A stretch of 33,569 nt of DNA from an uncultured Acidimicrobiaceae bacterium (GTDB taxonomy: Bacteria > Actinomycetota > Acidimicrobiia > Acidimicrobiales > MedAcidi-G1): the NCBI GenBank assembly GCA_913030665.1, contig CAJWFS010000013.1, positions 1 to 33,569 of the forward strand, given 5' to 3'. Below, piece by piece: positions 15,303-23,357 of the stretch. The notes beneath the pieces are model-generated. The model worked only from the letters and a program-made list of their open reading frames with translations. It was not told the DNA's origin and did no database searches. The first letter of the stretch is position 1, and every line of letters begins with the position of its first letter. The position numbers were made by a program, and so were the translations under genes.

Positions 15303-17048
15303 ATGGAGTACACATCGCTCTACCGGCGCTTCAGGCCCCGGCGATTCTCGGAGATCCGGGGACAGGAGCACGTGGTTGCCGCCCTGCGAAACGCCGTACG
15401 GGAGGACCGCGTCCTCCACGCCTACCTACTCAGTGGACCCCGCGGAACCGGAAAGACGACGGCCGCACGGGTGCTGGCCAAGGCCCTGAACTGCACGGCT
15501 GTCGTGGATGGCGAACCCTGCTGTGAATGCGAGTCGTGCGTGTCCATGGACGCCGGCACCTCGTTCGACCTGCATGAGTTGGATGCGGCGTCCAACAACA
15601 AGGTCGACGACATGCGCGACCTGCTGGCGAGGGTCGCCCTCGGTACCCCCGGTCGGATCAAGGTGTACCTCCTGGACGAGGTCCACATGCTGACCGCTGG
15701 CGCCGAGAACGCCCTTCTCAAGACGTTGGAGGAGCCCCCTGACCACGTGGTCTTCGTCCTGGCCACCACCGAACCACACAAGGTGGTCGAGACCATCCGG
15801 AGTCGGTCGCAGCACCTGGAGTTGAACTTGCTGCCGGCTACCGAACTCGAGTCCCTGGTGCGCGACGTGATCGCCGAGGCCGACCTCGACGTGGACGAGG
15901 ACGGCATCTCCCATGTAGTCCGGGCCGGGAGGGGTTCGGCCAGGGACGCCCTGTCGGCACTCGACAGGGTGGTGGCAGGTGGGATCACCCGGGACGAGAC
16001 CTCCACAGACGAACTGCTGGCCGCCCTCGCCGAGCGGGATACCGCTCGAGCCCTGGCTGCCCTGGCCGCCGGCATCACGCGCGGCCGGGAGCCGCGGGTC
16101 ACCGGAGAGGCGCTGCTGGGTTCCCTCCGGGAGGCCTTCCTCATCGCCATGGGCGTGCCGCCGACCCAGTTGGCCGCGGCGGACCGCGAGCGAGCGGAGC
16201 GATTCGCCGAGATGGTCACGCCGGTGGTCACGACACGGGCATTGGAGGTACTGGGTACCGCCCTGATCGACATGCGACGGTCCCCGGATCCGCGGGTGGA
16301 CCTGGAGGTGGCCCTGGTAAGGCTCACTGCGTCGGAGGTGGCCGGGGCCGGGGATCCGGCCGTCCTCGAGGCCCTCGTCCGACGGGTCGAGAAGTTGGAG
16401 GTCGCCCTGGCCGGCGGCGCTGCCGTTGCGGTTCCGGGGAGCGGTGCCACCCCGCCCCCGCCCCCGCCCCCACTTCGCCGCACCGGGCCGGCGGCTGAGG
16501 GCCGAGCCAGGCTGGCTGCCGCCAGCGTCGAGTCGCCGCCCGTTGGTTCGCCGGAACCCGCCGAGGAAGTGGCGGTCCAGTCCGCTGCCGGTGAGGAGCC
16601 GGTGCTGGCGACCCGTCCGGTAGCGGAGGCACCGGCAGGCCCGGCCACGGTCGTGACGAGCGAGGAGCTCGTCGTGGCATGGGGAGGCGACCTCCTGGAT
16701 CGGTTGGGAAGGAAGGCTCGAGCCAGGTTCTCCGCGGCGCGCTTCGTGGCGGTGGAGGACGGGACGGCCGTCATGGCACTTCCCAACGAACCCCACATGC
16801 GGCGCTGTGAGGACATGCGAGCAGAGTTGGAGCAGGTCCTCTCAGACCGATTCGGCGGCACGGTTCCCGTGAGGCTGGTGGTGGACGGGGACGCCTCCGC
16901 TCCGGTCGCTCCCCAGGTGGTCGCCACCCCGGTGGTCGAGGAGTCCATCGACCTGGATGGTCTCGTGGACGCCGACATGTCCGAGGGCTCGACCGTCGAG
17001 AAGCTCACCCAGGCGTTCCCCGGCGCCTCGCTGGTCGACCCGGTCTGA
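15303..17048 (+). CDS. dnaX: DNA polymerase III subunit gamma/tau
   Basis: This is the AAA+ motor of the replicative clamp loader. The 581-aa protein has the conserved start YTSLYRRFRPRRFSEIRGQEHV, Walker A GPRGTGKT at 45-52, a zinc module (Cys64, Cys73/74, Cys76, Cys79), Walker B VYLLDEVH at 121-128, sensor-1 ATTE, and S-R-S at 167-169 where the arginine-finger motif SRC is usual. After about residue 375 comes a Pro-rich linker (seven prolines in a row) and a C-terminal tau-like domain. I saw no A-rich slippery heptamer for a programmed frameshift, so probably only one form is made. recR follows after 21 bp. Confidence 0.95.
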   Translation: MEYTSLYRRFRPRRFSEIRGQEHVVAALRNAVREDRVLHAYLLSGPRGTGKTTAARVLAKALNCTAVVDGEPCCECESCVSMDAGTSFDLHELDAASNNKVDDMRDLLARVALGTPGRIKVYLLDEVHMLTAGAENALLKTLEEPPDHVVFVLATTEPHKVVETIRSRSQHLELNLLPATELESLVRDVIAEADLDVDEDGISHVVRAGRGSARDALSALDRVVAGGITRDETSTDELLAALAERDTARALAALAAGITRGREPRVTGEALLGSLREAFLIAMGVPPTQLAAADRERAERFAEMVTPVVTTRALEVLGTALIDMRRSPDPRVDLEVALVRLTASEVAGAGDPAVLEALVRRVEKLEVALAGGAAVAVPGSGATPPPPPPPLRRTGPAAEGRARLAAASVESPPVGSPEPAEEVAVQSAAGEEPVLATRPVAEAPAGPATVVTSEELVVAWGGDLLDRLGRKARARFSAARFVAVEDGTAVMALPNEPHMRRCEDMRAELEQVLSDRFGGTVPVRLVVDGDASAPVAPQVVATPVVEESIDLDGLVDADMSEGSTVEKLTQAFPGASLVDPV

Positions 17049-17069
17049 CCGGCGGACGGAGCGACGAAC

Positions 17070-17672
17070 GTGTACGCCGACTCGGTACAGCAGGTGATCG
17101 ACGAGCTGGGGCGCCTGCCGGGCATCGGACCCAGGTCCGCTCAGCGCCTGGCCCTCCACCTCATGAAGGTCACGGTGGAGGACACGACCCGATTGACGGT
17201 GGCCATCGACGAGATGAAGGCGAAGGTCCGCTTCTGCGACAGGTGCTTCAACCTGGCCGAGGGGGAGCTCTGTGCGGTGTGCACCGACGACCGTCGGGAC
17301 TCCTCGGTGTTGTGCGTGGTGGAGGACCCCCGCGACATCGTGGCCGTGGAGCGCACCGGTGGGTTCCGTGGCCGGTACCACGTGCTGGGAGGGGCGATCA
17401 GCCCGATCGAAGGCATCGGTCCAGACCAGTTGAGGGTGAGGGAGATGCTGGCCCGTCTGGACCCGGAGGGGGTGGTCGAGGTGATTCTCGCCACCAATCC
17501 CAACATCGAGGGCGAGGCCACGGCGATGTACCTGGCCCGCCTGCTCGCCCCACTCGGCGTGGAGGTTACGAAGATCGCCAGCGGCCTGCCGGTGGGTGGC
17601 GACCTCGAGTACGCAGACGAACTGACGCTGGGTCGGGCCCTGGAGGGTCGGCGGCGCTTGGAGGGGGGGTGA
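17070..17672 (+). CDS. recR: Recombination mediator protein RecR
   Basis: RecR helps load RecA at single-strand gaps with RecF and RecO. The 200-aa product has the helix-hairpin-helix [19 protein letters not shown] (13-31), a four-Cys zinc finger (Cys56, 59, 68, 71), and a Toprim core beginning [12 protein letters not shown] (Glu85, Asp87). The GTG start at 17070 has GGAG 8 nt upstream and gives the usual RecR length. It forms the conserved dnaX-recR operon. Confidence 0.96.
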   Translation: MYADSVQQVIDELGRLPGIGPRSAQRLALHLMKVTVEDTTRLTVAIDEMKAKVRFCDRCFNLAEGELCAVCTDDRRDSSVLCVVEDPRDIVAVERTGGFRGRYHVLGGAISPIEGIGPDQLRVREMLARLDPEGVVEVILATNPNIEGEATAMYLARLLAPLGVEVTKIASGLPVGGDLEYADELTLGRALEGRRRLEGG

Positions 17673-17973
17673 CCCGCCTGTGGAATACCGCATCGAAACA
17701 TGGAAACGCCCCCCGGTGGCTCCTGCCAGACCGGAGGGTCGTTTCCGAGTTGGGTGGAGGGGTGATTCCCAACTGTTGCAATCATATTACGACAGTGAAG
17801 AGATCATTACAAGTCAGGGCCAAATCACCGTGTTTTCGCCACAAAGTGGGCAATTGGCGCCGAGAGAGCCAATTCCGGCCCCGGCGGTGCTTATCCACAG
17901 GTCTTTCCACAGGCGGTCAGGCCTGGTGGGACCCGATGGTGGTCAGCGCCACCCGTAATCCCGGAGGTTTCCC
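17673..17973. other. 301-bp intergenic region with DnaA box and AT-richer core
   Basis: No gene is supported here. The stretch 17764-17850 is clearly less GC-rich than its surroundings. It contains a consensus DnaA box TTATCCACA (17891-17899), a degenerate second copy CTTTCCACA (17903-17911) and a poorer inverted one, TGTGGAATA (17679-17687). AATTGGC/GCCAATT (17852-17858 and 17868-17874) form a 7-bp inverted repeat. The last bases carry GGAGG for the epimerase gene. Confidence 0.6.
17891..17899 (+). promoter_or_regulatory. Consensus DnaA box
   Basis: TTATCCACA is an exact match to the strong DnaA-binding 9-mer, followed 3 nt later by CTTTCCACA with two mismatches. Whether it controls a promoter, titrates DnaA or marks an origin cannot be told here. 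Confidence 0.6.
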
Positions 17974-18375
17974 TTGCTGTTGACCCAGATCGACCACGTC
18001 GCCATAGCGGTCCACGACCTGGAAGCGGCCATCACCTACTACCGCGAGGCCTTCGGCGCCGAGGTGAACCACCGGGAGATGGTGGAACGCGACGGCGTCG
18101 ACGAGGCCCTGCTGCGCGTCGGTGAGTCCTACATTCAGCTCACGACCGGAACCCGACCCGATTCAGCCATCACGAGGTTCCTAGAGAGCCGGGGTGAGGG
18201 CATCCATCACGTGGGATACCGGGTCGATGACTGCGTCGAGGCCCTGGCGGCCATCGTGGCGGCAGGCGGGCGGGCGATCGACGAGGCTCCACGTCCCGGG
18301 TCACGCGGCACGACCGTGGCGTTCGTCCACCCGAAAGGCTCGTTCGGAACGCTGATCGAGTTGGTCCAGGAGTAG
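17974..18375 (+). CDS. mce: Methylmalonyl-CoA epimerase (VOC family)
   Basis: This enzyme interconverts (R)- and (S)-methylmalonyl-CoA between propionyl-CoA carboxylase and methylmalonyl-CoA mutase. The 133-aa protein has two beta-alpha-beta-beta-beta modules. Predicted metal ligands are His8 (IDHVAIAV), Gln55 (YIQLTT), His79 (GIHHVGYRV) and Glu129 (TLIELVQE), equivalent to the set known in this family. The start is TTG 17974, with GGAGG 6 nt upstream. The carboxylase beta subunit about 1.6 kb downstream supports the propionyl-CoA route. Confidence 0.88.
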   Translation: MLLTQIDHVAIAVHDLEAAITYYREAFGAEVNHREMVERDGVDEALLRVGESYIQLTTGTRPDSAITRFLESRGEGIHHVGYRVDDCVEALAAIVAAGGRAIDEAPRPGSRGTTVAFVHPKGSFGTLIELVQE

Positions 18376-18395
18376 TCGGGGCACCTGGAGGCTCC

Positions 18396-19286
18396 ATGGC
18401 AGGCATCGACGTCCACCTGGTGGACGGCACCTACGAGCTCTTCCGTCACCACTTCGCCGTGCCGTCGCACGTCACGGCAGAGGGCGTCGAGGTTGCTGCG
18501 ACCCGCGGGGTACTGGGCTCAATGCTGAGGCTCCTGAAAGAGGGTGCCACCCACGTCGGGGTGGCCACGGACAAGGTGATCGAGTCGTTCCGCAACGACC
18601 TGTTCGACGGTTACAAGACCGGGGAAGGTACGCCACCGGAATTGTTCGCCCAGTTTCCCCTGCTAGAGGCCGCCCTCGAGGCTGCTGGGTTCACGGTCCT
18701 TGCGATGGTCCGGCACGAGGCCGACGACGCCATGGGTGCCGCGGCGGTCCTTGCCGCAGCCGACCCGCGCGTGGCGAGGGTGCTGGTGTGCACCCCCGAC
18801 AAGGACCTGGCCCAGGTGGTGGACGACGCCGCCGGCATCGTCCAGGTGGATCGCAGGCGGGAGATCACCTACGACACGGCCGCGGTGGTGGAGAAGTTCG
18901 GCGTGCAGCCGGAGTCGATCCCGGACTGGCTGGCCCTGGTGGGCGACACGGCCGACGGCATACCCGGCCTCACCGGTTGGGGCGCCAAGTCCTCGGCGAT
19001 GATCCTGGCCCGGTATGTGCACCTTGAGGCCATCCCCGACGATCCCGCTGAATGGGACGTGCCGGTACGAGGGGCGACGAAGTTGGCTGGCACCCTCGCT
19101 GCCGACCGGGAAGGTGCCCTGCTATACCGGCGTCTGGCCACCCTGGATCTGGACGCACCGGTCATGGCCGACGTGGAGGATCTGCGCTGGACCGGTCCCG
19201 CGGACCACCTCGAGGACGTCTGCTCCCACATGGACGCCCCGCGGCTGGCCGAAATGGCACGACGCCTCGCCGACGACCGGAACTGA
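18396..19286 (+). CDS. 5'-3' exonuclease / flap endonuclease-like protein
   Basis: This 296-aa protein resembles the N-terminal 5'-3' exonuclease domain of DNA polymerase I as a stand-alone enzyme. Acidic metal-site residues occur in order: Asp10 (HLVDGTYE), E108-A-D110-D111 (RHEADDAMG), D135-K-D137 (TPDKDLAQ), and D184/D187 in GDTADGIPG, which begins the helix-3-turn-helix DNA-binding segment. The helical-arch residues are present but short. It may remove RNA primers or flaps. It starts 20 bp after the epimerase and is probably co-transcribed with it. Confidence 0.82.
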   Translation: MAGIDVHLVDGTYELFRHHFAVPSHVTAEGVEVAATRGVLGSMLRLLKEGATHVGVATDKVIESFRNDLFDGYKTGEGTPPELFAQFPLLEAALEAAGFTVLAMVRHEADDAMGAAAVLAAADPRVARVLVCTPDKDLAQVVDDAAGIVQVDRRREITYDTAAVVEKFGVQPESIPDWLALVGDTADGIPGLTGWGAKSSAMILARYVHLEAIPDDPAEWDVPVRGATKLAGTLAADREGALLYRRLATLDLDAPVMADVEDLRWTGPADHLEDVCSHMDAPRLAEMARRLADDRN

Positions 19287-19315
19287 CCTCGTCGTCGGGC
19301 CACCTGAGGCGGTGG

Positions 19316-19882
19316 TCACCGATCCAGGACCGCTAGCACCTCGGCGACGGAGGTCACCCGCGACACGATCCCGCGGCTTTCCGGCCTCACGAAACCATCG
19401 GAAACCAACCTGTCCAGGAACTCGTCGAGACCGGACCAGAACCCGTTCCGGTCCAGCAGGACGACCGGCTTGTGGCTGCCGTGGAGGCCCAGCTGCGTCC
19501 AGGTGGCGGCTTCGAACAGTTCCTCGAGGGTTCCGAAGCCGCCAGGCAGCGCACAGAAGGCGTCGGAGCGTTCGTACATCGCCCGCTTCCGGGCCTGCAT
19601 GTCCGGGACCTCCACCAGCTCCGTGAGGTACCCGTGGGGGACCTCGCTGCTGAACAACCCAACGGGTACGACACCGACTGCCGTGCCTCCGGCCTCCAGC
19701 ACGGCGTCGGCCAGCGTGCCCATGACGCCGATGCCGGCTCCTCCGTAGACCAGACCCATGTCGGCGGCCACCATGGCCGAAGCCAGTTCCCGGGCCAGGG
19801 CATGGACGCCATCGTCGTTGCCGTCCCTGGATCCACAGAAGACCCCCAGATGGCGCCCTCCTCCGACAGGTGAATCGTGCAT
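19316..19882 (-). CDS. LOG family protein (nucleotide phosphoribohydrolase-like)
   Basis: This 188-aa Rossmann-like protein has the LOG signature P-G-G-F-G-T-L-E-E-L-F-E and an upstream VYGGAGIGVMGTLADAVLEAGG. LOG proteins release bases from nucleoside 5'-monophosphates (cytokinin activation in plants and some actinobacteria); the bacterial substrate is often unknown. The ATG ending at 19882 is preceded by TACGTT 6 nt upstream and no ribosome-binding site. It is divergent from the carboxylase gene. Confidence 0.88.
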   Translation of the reverse strand: MHDSPVGGGRHLGVFCGSRDGNDDGVHALARELASAMVAADMGLVYGGAGIGVMGTLADAVLEAGGTAVGVVPVGLFSSEVPHGYLTELVEVPDMQARKRAMYERSDAFCALPGGFGTLEELFEAATWTQLGLHGSHKPVVLLDRNGFWSGLDEFLDRLVSDGFVRPESRGIVSRVTSVAEVLAVLDR

Positions 19883-19888
19883 GGGTGA

Positions 19889-19894
19889 AACGTA
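19889..19894 (-). promoter_or_regulatory. -10 box of the LOG gene (TACGTT)
   Basis: TACGTT ends 6 nt before the ATG, matching the leaderless pattern seen at other genes here. Confidence 0.45.
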
Positions 19895-19948
19895 CCGGCG
19901 GACGGTGGATCCTGTCCGTGGATTCCAGTTCGGTACCCTGTGGCCACC

Positions 19949-21505
19949 ATGGCCGATGATCCGATGAACGAACGTCTCGAGGACCTCAGGACGCGCAAGG
20001 AGGCGGCGATCCATGCCGGCACCGAGCGGGCCGTCCAACGCCAGCACGACAAGGGGAAGATGCTGGCCCGTGAGCGCATCGACCACCTTCTGGATCCCGG
20101 CTCCTTCCACGAGTTGGACATGCTGGCCCGGCACCGGGCGCACGAGAGCGGGATCCAGGAGCGGCCCTACACCGACGGGGTGGTCACCGGCTGGGGAACG
20201 ATCGACGGTCGCAAGGTCTTCCTCTACTCCCAGGACTTCACCGTGTTTGGTGGCGCCCTGGGCGAGGTGTTCGCGGAGAAGATCCACAAGGTCATGGACC
20301 TCGCCCTGAGCGTCGGGGCCCCGATGATCGGCCTCAACGACGGAGCCGGAGCACGCATCCAGGAAGGCGTCGTGAGCCTCGACGGCTATGGCGGGATCTT
20401 CTGGCGCAACGTCCAGTCGTCCGGGGTGATACCCCAGATCAGCGTCATCCTGGGTCCGTGCGCCGGCGGAGCCGTGTACAGCCCTGCCATGACCGACTTC
20501 ATCTTCATGGTCCGCGAGAAGTCCCACATGTTCATCACCGGGCCGGATGTCGTCAAGACGGTCACCGGTGAGGACGTCACCCTGGAGGAACTGGGTGGTG
20601 CCGGTAGCCACTCCACCAAGTCGGGGGTGGCCACATTCGTGGGCGACGACGAGAAGTCGGTACTCGACGAGGTCAGGGCCCTCCTCACCCATCTGCCCTC
20701 CAACAACCTCGAGCAGGCCCCAGTCTTCGCAACCGATGACCCACCGGACCGCCTTTGTCCCGAACTGGTGGACCTGATGCCGGGCAGCGCCAACCTCCCC
20801 TACGACATGCGCACGGTCATCGAGACGGTCCTGGACGACGGCGGGTTCCTCGAGTACCACTCGGCATGGGCCGCCAACATTGTCTGCGGCTTCGGGCGGC
20901 TGAACGGCCGGAGCGTCGGCGTCGTCGGCAACCAGCCGATGCACTTCGCCGGGGTACTCGACATCGGGGCCTCCGAGAAGGCCGCCCGGTTCGTACGCAC
21001 CTGCGACGCCTTCAACGTGCCGCTGATCACCTTCGTCGACGTTCCCGGCTTCCTGCCCGGCGTCGACCAGGAGTACGGCGGGATAATCCGGCACGGTGCC
21101 AAGTTGCTGTACGCCTACTGCGAGGCGACGGTGCCCAGGATCCAGGTCATCACCCGGAAGGCATATGGCGGGGCATACGTGGTCATGGACTCCAAGTCCG
21201 TTGGCTCGGACCTATCGCTGGCATGGCCCTCGGCCGAGTTGGCCGTGATGGGTCCACAGGGCGCGGTGGAGGTCGTCTTCCGGCGGGAGCTTCAGAGCGC
21301 AGCCGACCCGGAGGCCCGTCGGGCCGAGCTGGTCGAGGAGTACATGGAGAAGTTCGCCAACCCCTACGTGGCTGCCGAGAGGGGCTACGTGGATGACGTG
21401 ATCGATCCCGCTGAGACCCGGATCAAGTTGATCGTCGGCATGGAGATGCTGGTCTCCAAGCACGAGGAGATCCCCCAACGCAAGCACGGGAACGTGCCCC
21501 TCTAG
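19949..21505 (+). CDS. pccB: Acyl-CoA / propionyl-CoA carboxylase beta subunit (carboxyltransferase)
   Basis: This subunit transfers carboxyl from biotin to propionyl- or acetyl-CoA. The 518-aa protein has both crotonase-like halves, with the oxyanion-hole glycines GPCAGGAVYSPA and the second-half AYGGAYVVMDSKSVGSD. The Asp of FVDVPGFLPG, known to influence acyl-chain choice in this family, is also present. ATG 19949 (MADDPMNERLEDL) is preferred over the in-frame GTG at 19940; a TACCCT hexamer at 19934-19939 may be its -10 box. No biotinylated alpha subunit is nearby. A 58-aa epsilon-type subunit follows, and with the epimerase upstream a propionyl-CoA carboxylase role is most likely. Confidence 0.92.
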   Translation: MADDPMNERLEDLRTRKEAAIHAGTERAVQRQHDKGKMLARERIDHLLDPGSFHELDMLARHRAHESGIQERPYTDGVVTGWGTIDGRKVFLYSQDFTVFGGALGEVFAEKIHKVMDLALSVGAPMIGLNDGAGARIQEGVVSLDGYGGIFWRNVQSSGVIPQISVILGPCAGGAVYSPAMTDFIFMVREKSHMFITGPDVVKTVTGEDVTLEELGGAGSHSTKSGVATFVGDDEKSVLDEVRALLTHLPSNNLEQAPVFATDDPPDRLCPELVDLMPGSANLPYDMRTVIETVLDDGGFLEYHSAWAANIVCGFGRLNGRSVGVVGNQPMHFAGVLDIGASEKAARFVRTCDAFNVPLITFVDVPGFLPGVDQEYGGIIRHGAKLLYAYCEATVPRIQVITRKAYGGAYVVMDSKSVGSDLSLAWPSAELAVMGPQGAVEVVFRRELQSAADPEARRAELVEEYMEKFANPYVAAERGYVDDVIDPAETRIKLIVGMEMLVSKHEEIPQRKHGNVPL

Positions 21506-21519
21506 GGGCCGGCATTTCG

Positions 21520-21696
21520 ATGGTCCGCATCGTCGCCCAGGGCGCCACCGAGCAGGAGTTGGCAGCGATCCTCGCCGCCTACGAGGTGCTCTGGCCGAAG
21601 CCCTCGGCGGCCGCGGAGGCTCCGACCGCCCCTACCGCCTGGAGGTTCTCCGGCCGCTGGTGGCATTCGGATGGGTTCCGGACGCCCCGAGGCTGA
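21520..21696 (+). CDS. Acyl-CoA carboxylase epsilon subunit (small)
   Basis: This 58-aa protein begins V-R-I-V-A-Q-G-A-T-E-Q-E-L-A-A-I-L-A-A-Y and ends W-R-F-S-G-R-W-W-H-S-D-G-F-R-T-P-R-G. An N-terminal beta-helix piece, variable Ala/Pro linker and terminal W-x-x-S-G-R motif are the layout of actinobacterial acyl-CoA carboxylase epsilon subunits, which bind and stimulate the beta hexamer. It lies 14 bp after the beta-subunit gene on the same strand. The ribosome-binding site is weak (AGGGG 12 nt upstream), so translation may be coupled. It is short enough for automatic calls to miss. Confidence 0.85.
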   Translation: MVRIVAQGATEQELAAILAAYEVLWPKPSAAAEAPTAPTAWRFSGRWWHSDGFRTPRG

Positions 21697-21744
21697 GCAC
21701 GCGCGGGGAGGCTCGGCCCGGCCGGTGAGGTCGGGCTGGGAGGG

Positions 21745-22428
21745 TCAGGTGGATGGGGCCGGCCAGTTCGGGCCGATGGCGAGCGTAAGGTCCGGAAGAC
21801 GCTCGAGGTAGTCCTCCCGGCAGAGTTCCACGGCTCCCAGGCGGGCCAGGTGCGGGGTGCACCACTGCACGTCGACAAGCCTGTCAGCGCCATTGCCCAG
21901 CAGGTTGGTGAGGCCGGCGAGGGCGATTTTGGAGGCATCGGTCCGACGGTAGAACATGGACTCTCCAGCGAACAGCCCGCCGATGGCCACCCCGTACAGC
22001 CCACCGGCGAGGCCTTCCTCGTCCCAGGCCTCGACCGAGTGGGCCCAGCCGAGGCGGTGGAGTTCCACGTAGGCCGAGGAGATCCGCCCGTCGATCCAGC
22101 CGTGCTCCCGTGTCGGATCGGCGCAGGCCGCCACCACTTCGTCGAAGGCCGTGTCCACGCGAACCTCGAAGCGGTCCATGGACCGTCTCAGCGATCGGCT
22201 GATCCTCATCCCAACCGGCTCCAGGACGCCCCGGGGATCGGGGGACCACCAGGCCATGGGTCCGCCGGTCTCCACGGGCATGGGGAACAGGCCACGCCGG
22301 TAGGCGGCCAGCAGGGTTCCGGGATCCACGTCGGCCCCGACGCCCACCACGCCGTGCTCGTCGGCTGACCGGGCGGACGGGAAGGCCCAGGAACTGGCTG
22401 GTGGTTCTACGGGTGCGTGACGGCCCAT
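21745..22428 (-). CDS. aat: Leucyl/phenylalanyl-tRNA-protein transferase
   Basis: The enzyme adds Leu or Phe to the N terminus of proteins with Lys/Arg ends, marking them for ClpAP/ClpS. The 227-aa product has the family core RRGLFPMP, MAWWSPDPRGVLEP, HGWIDGRISSAYVELHRLGWAHSVEAW and GLFAGESMFYRRTDASKIAL. The ATG ending at 22428 gives the normal family length; the frame continues to 22515 but would then overlap the cyclophilin gene by 53 bp. It lies 34 bp downstream of that gene and may be co-transcribed. Confidence 0.93.
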   Translation of the reverse strand: MGRHAPVEPPASSWAFPSARSADEHGVVGVGADVDPGTLLAAYRRGLFPMPVETGGPMAWWSPDPRGVLEPVGMRISRSLRRSMDRFEVRVDTAFDEVVAACADPTREHGWIDGRISSAYVELHRLGWAHSVEAWDEEGLAGGLYGVAIGGLFAGESMFYRRTDASKIALAGLTNLLGNGADRLVDVQWCTPHLARLGAVELCREDYLERLPDLTLAIGPNWPAPST

Positions 22429-22462
22429 CGGAGCGGTTCCGGACCGGGTGACGACCCGTGGG

Positions 22463-23254
22463 TCAGCCCAGTTCGATGGCGATGGAGCGGACCACGACGT
22501 CGCGGATCGGACCACCGCCGTAGGGCGAGGAGTCGTCCAGCTCGTAGAGATCCATCATCGCCTGCAGGACGGTGATGCCGGCCTCGTCGGCGTGGCCGAA
22601 GACCAGGTACGTACCCTGATTGTCCAGCAGCGAGACCTCTGGGCCCGTGGCGAAGAAGAACTGGGCGCCCGAGCTGTCCGGTCCGGCCGACCGGGCCATG
22701 ACCAGGTCGCCGGGCCTGTAGCTGAAGGGCCCGCGCATGCTTCCGTCAGACATCTTCAGGAACTGGCCACCCTCGTCGGGGATGGTGTAGCCGGGCCCCG
22801 GATCCGACCAGCTGTTGGTCGTTGGAGCGCCGCCCTGGATTATGGCGATGGTCGGATCGAAGCGGAAGAGGAGGGTGCCGTCGTAGTACCCGTACCTGGT
22901 GAGGACGACGAAGTTGTTGACGGTCTCCGGAGTCCGGAAACGGTCCAGCTGCACTCGGATCTCCCCCTCGGTGGTGTCGAACACCGCCGTGTAGGTGACA
23001 CCGGACCGGAGGCACCAGGTGGGACGTGAGTCGAAGGCCAGCTGCGGAGCACCCGACCTGTCCGGGGCAGGGCAGTCCTCCGGTATCGGCAGGGTCGGTG
23101 CCGGAGCGCTGGAGCCGCCGCCGGAACCGGCCACCACCACGAAGATCAGGCTGCCGACCATCATGAAGGCCAGCAGCCCCGCCACGATCCGCGTCGTCGG
23201 TGAGAACCGTTCGGCTGCTGACGGCGGGGCGGGACGACGGGACTTGGTGGCCAT
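22463..23254 (-). CDS. Membrane-anchored cyclophilin-type peptidyl-prolyl isomerase
   Basis: This 263-aa protein has one N-terminal transmembrane helix (about residues 22-43) after a basic cytoplasmic tail, a short Ser/Pro/Gly linker, and an extracytoplasmic cyclophilin domain. Matching segments include TVNNFVVLTRYGYYDG, LLFRFDPTIAIIQGG (with the Arg of the usual FHRxxPxFxIQGG), SGAQFFFATG and YLVFGHADEAG. It probably helps fold exported proteins. Several core residues differ from model cyclophilins, so catalytic activity is not certain. The ATG ending at 23254 is preceded by TAGGGT 8 nt upstream; the gene is divergent from lysC. Confidence 0.88.
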   Translation of the reverse strand: MATKSRRPAPPSAAERFSPTTRIVAGLLAFMMVGSLIFVVVAGSGGGSSAPAPTLPIPEDCPAPDRSGAPQLAFDSRPTWCLRSGVTYTAVFDTTEGEIRVQLDRFRTPETVNNFVVLTRYGYYDGTLLFRFDPTIAIIQGGAPTTNSWSDPGPGYTIPDEGGQFLKMSDGSMRGPFSYRPGDLVMARSAGPDSSGAQFFFATGPEVSLLDNQGTYLVFGHADEAGITVLQAMMDLYELDDSSPYGGGPIRDVVVRSIAIELG

Positions 23255-23262
23255 GGGGCGGC

Positions 23263-23268
23263 ACCCTA
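23263..23268 (-). promoter_or_regulatory. -10 box of the cyclophilin gene (TAGGGT)
   Basis: TAGGGT ends 8 nt before the ATG. It is back to back with the lysC promoter in the same 103-bp spacer. Confidence 0.45.
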
Positions 23269-23344
23269 CCGAGGGCCGTAGCTCGATCGGAATGCAGTGG
23301 CCCGCTTGTCGGAAATCCCGCCCGGTGCCTCGGAGCCTCGCCGG

Positions 23345-23350
23345 TATCGT
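23345..23350 (+). promoter_or_regulatory. -10 box of lysC (TATCGT)
   Basis: TATCGT ends 7 nt before GTG 23358. It is the same hexamer used by ffs and supports this start over the GTGs at 23349 and 23352, which fall in or next to the box. Confidence 0.5.
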
Positions 23351-23357
23351 GGTGCCC

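Noticed and set aside
16440-16475. C-rich tract as a possible repeat or quadruplex element
   Set aside because: It simply codes seven consecutive prolines in the dnaX linker using CCG/CCC codons.
15303-17048. Programmed frameshift in dnaX producing a short gamma form
   Set aside because: No A-rich slippery heptamer was seen; the frame is GC-rich throughout and open to the tau-length end.
19940-19948. GTG start at 19940 for the carboxylase beta subunit
   Set aside because: It directly abuts a TACCCT hexamer that may be the -10 box; the ATG at 19949 gives the usual N terminus.
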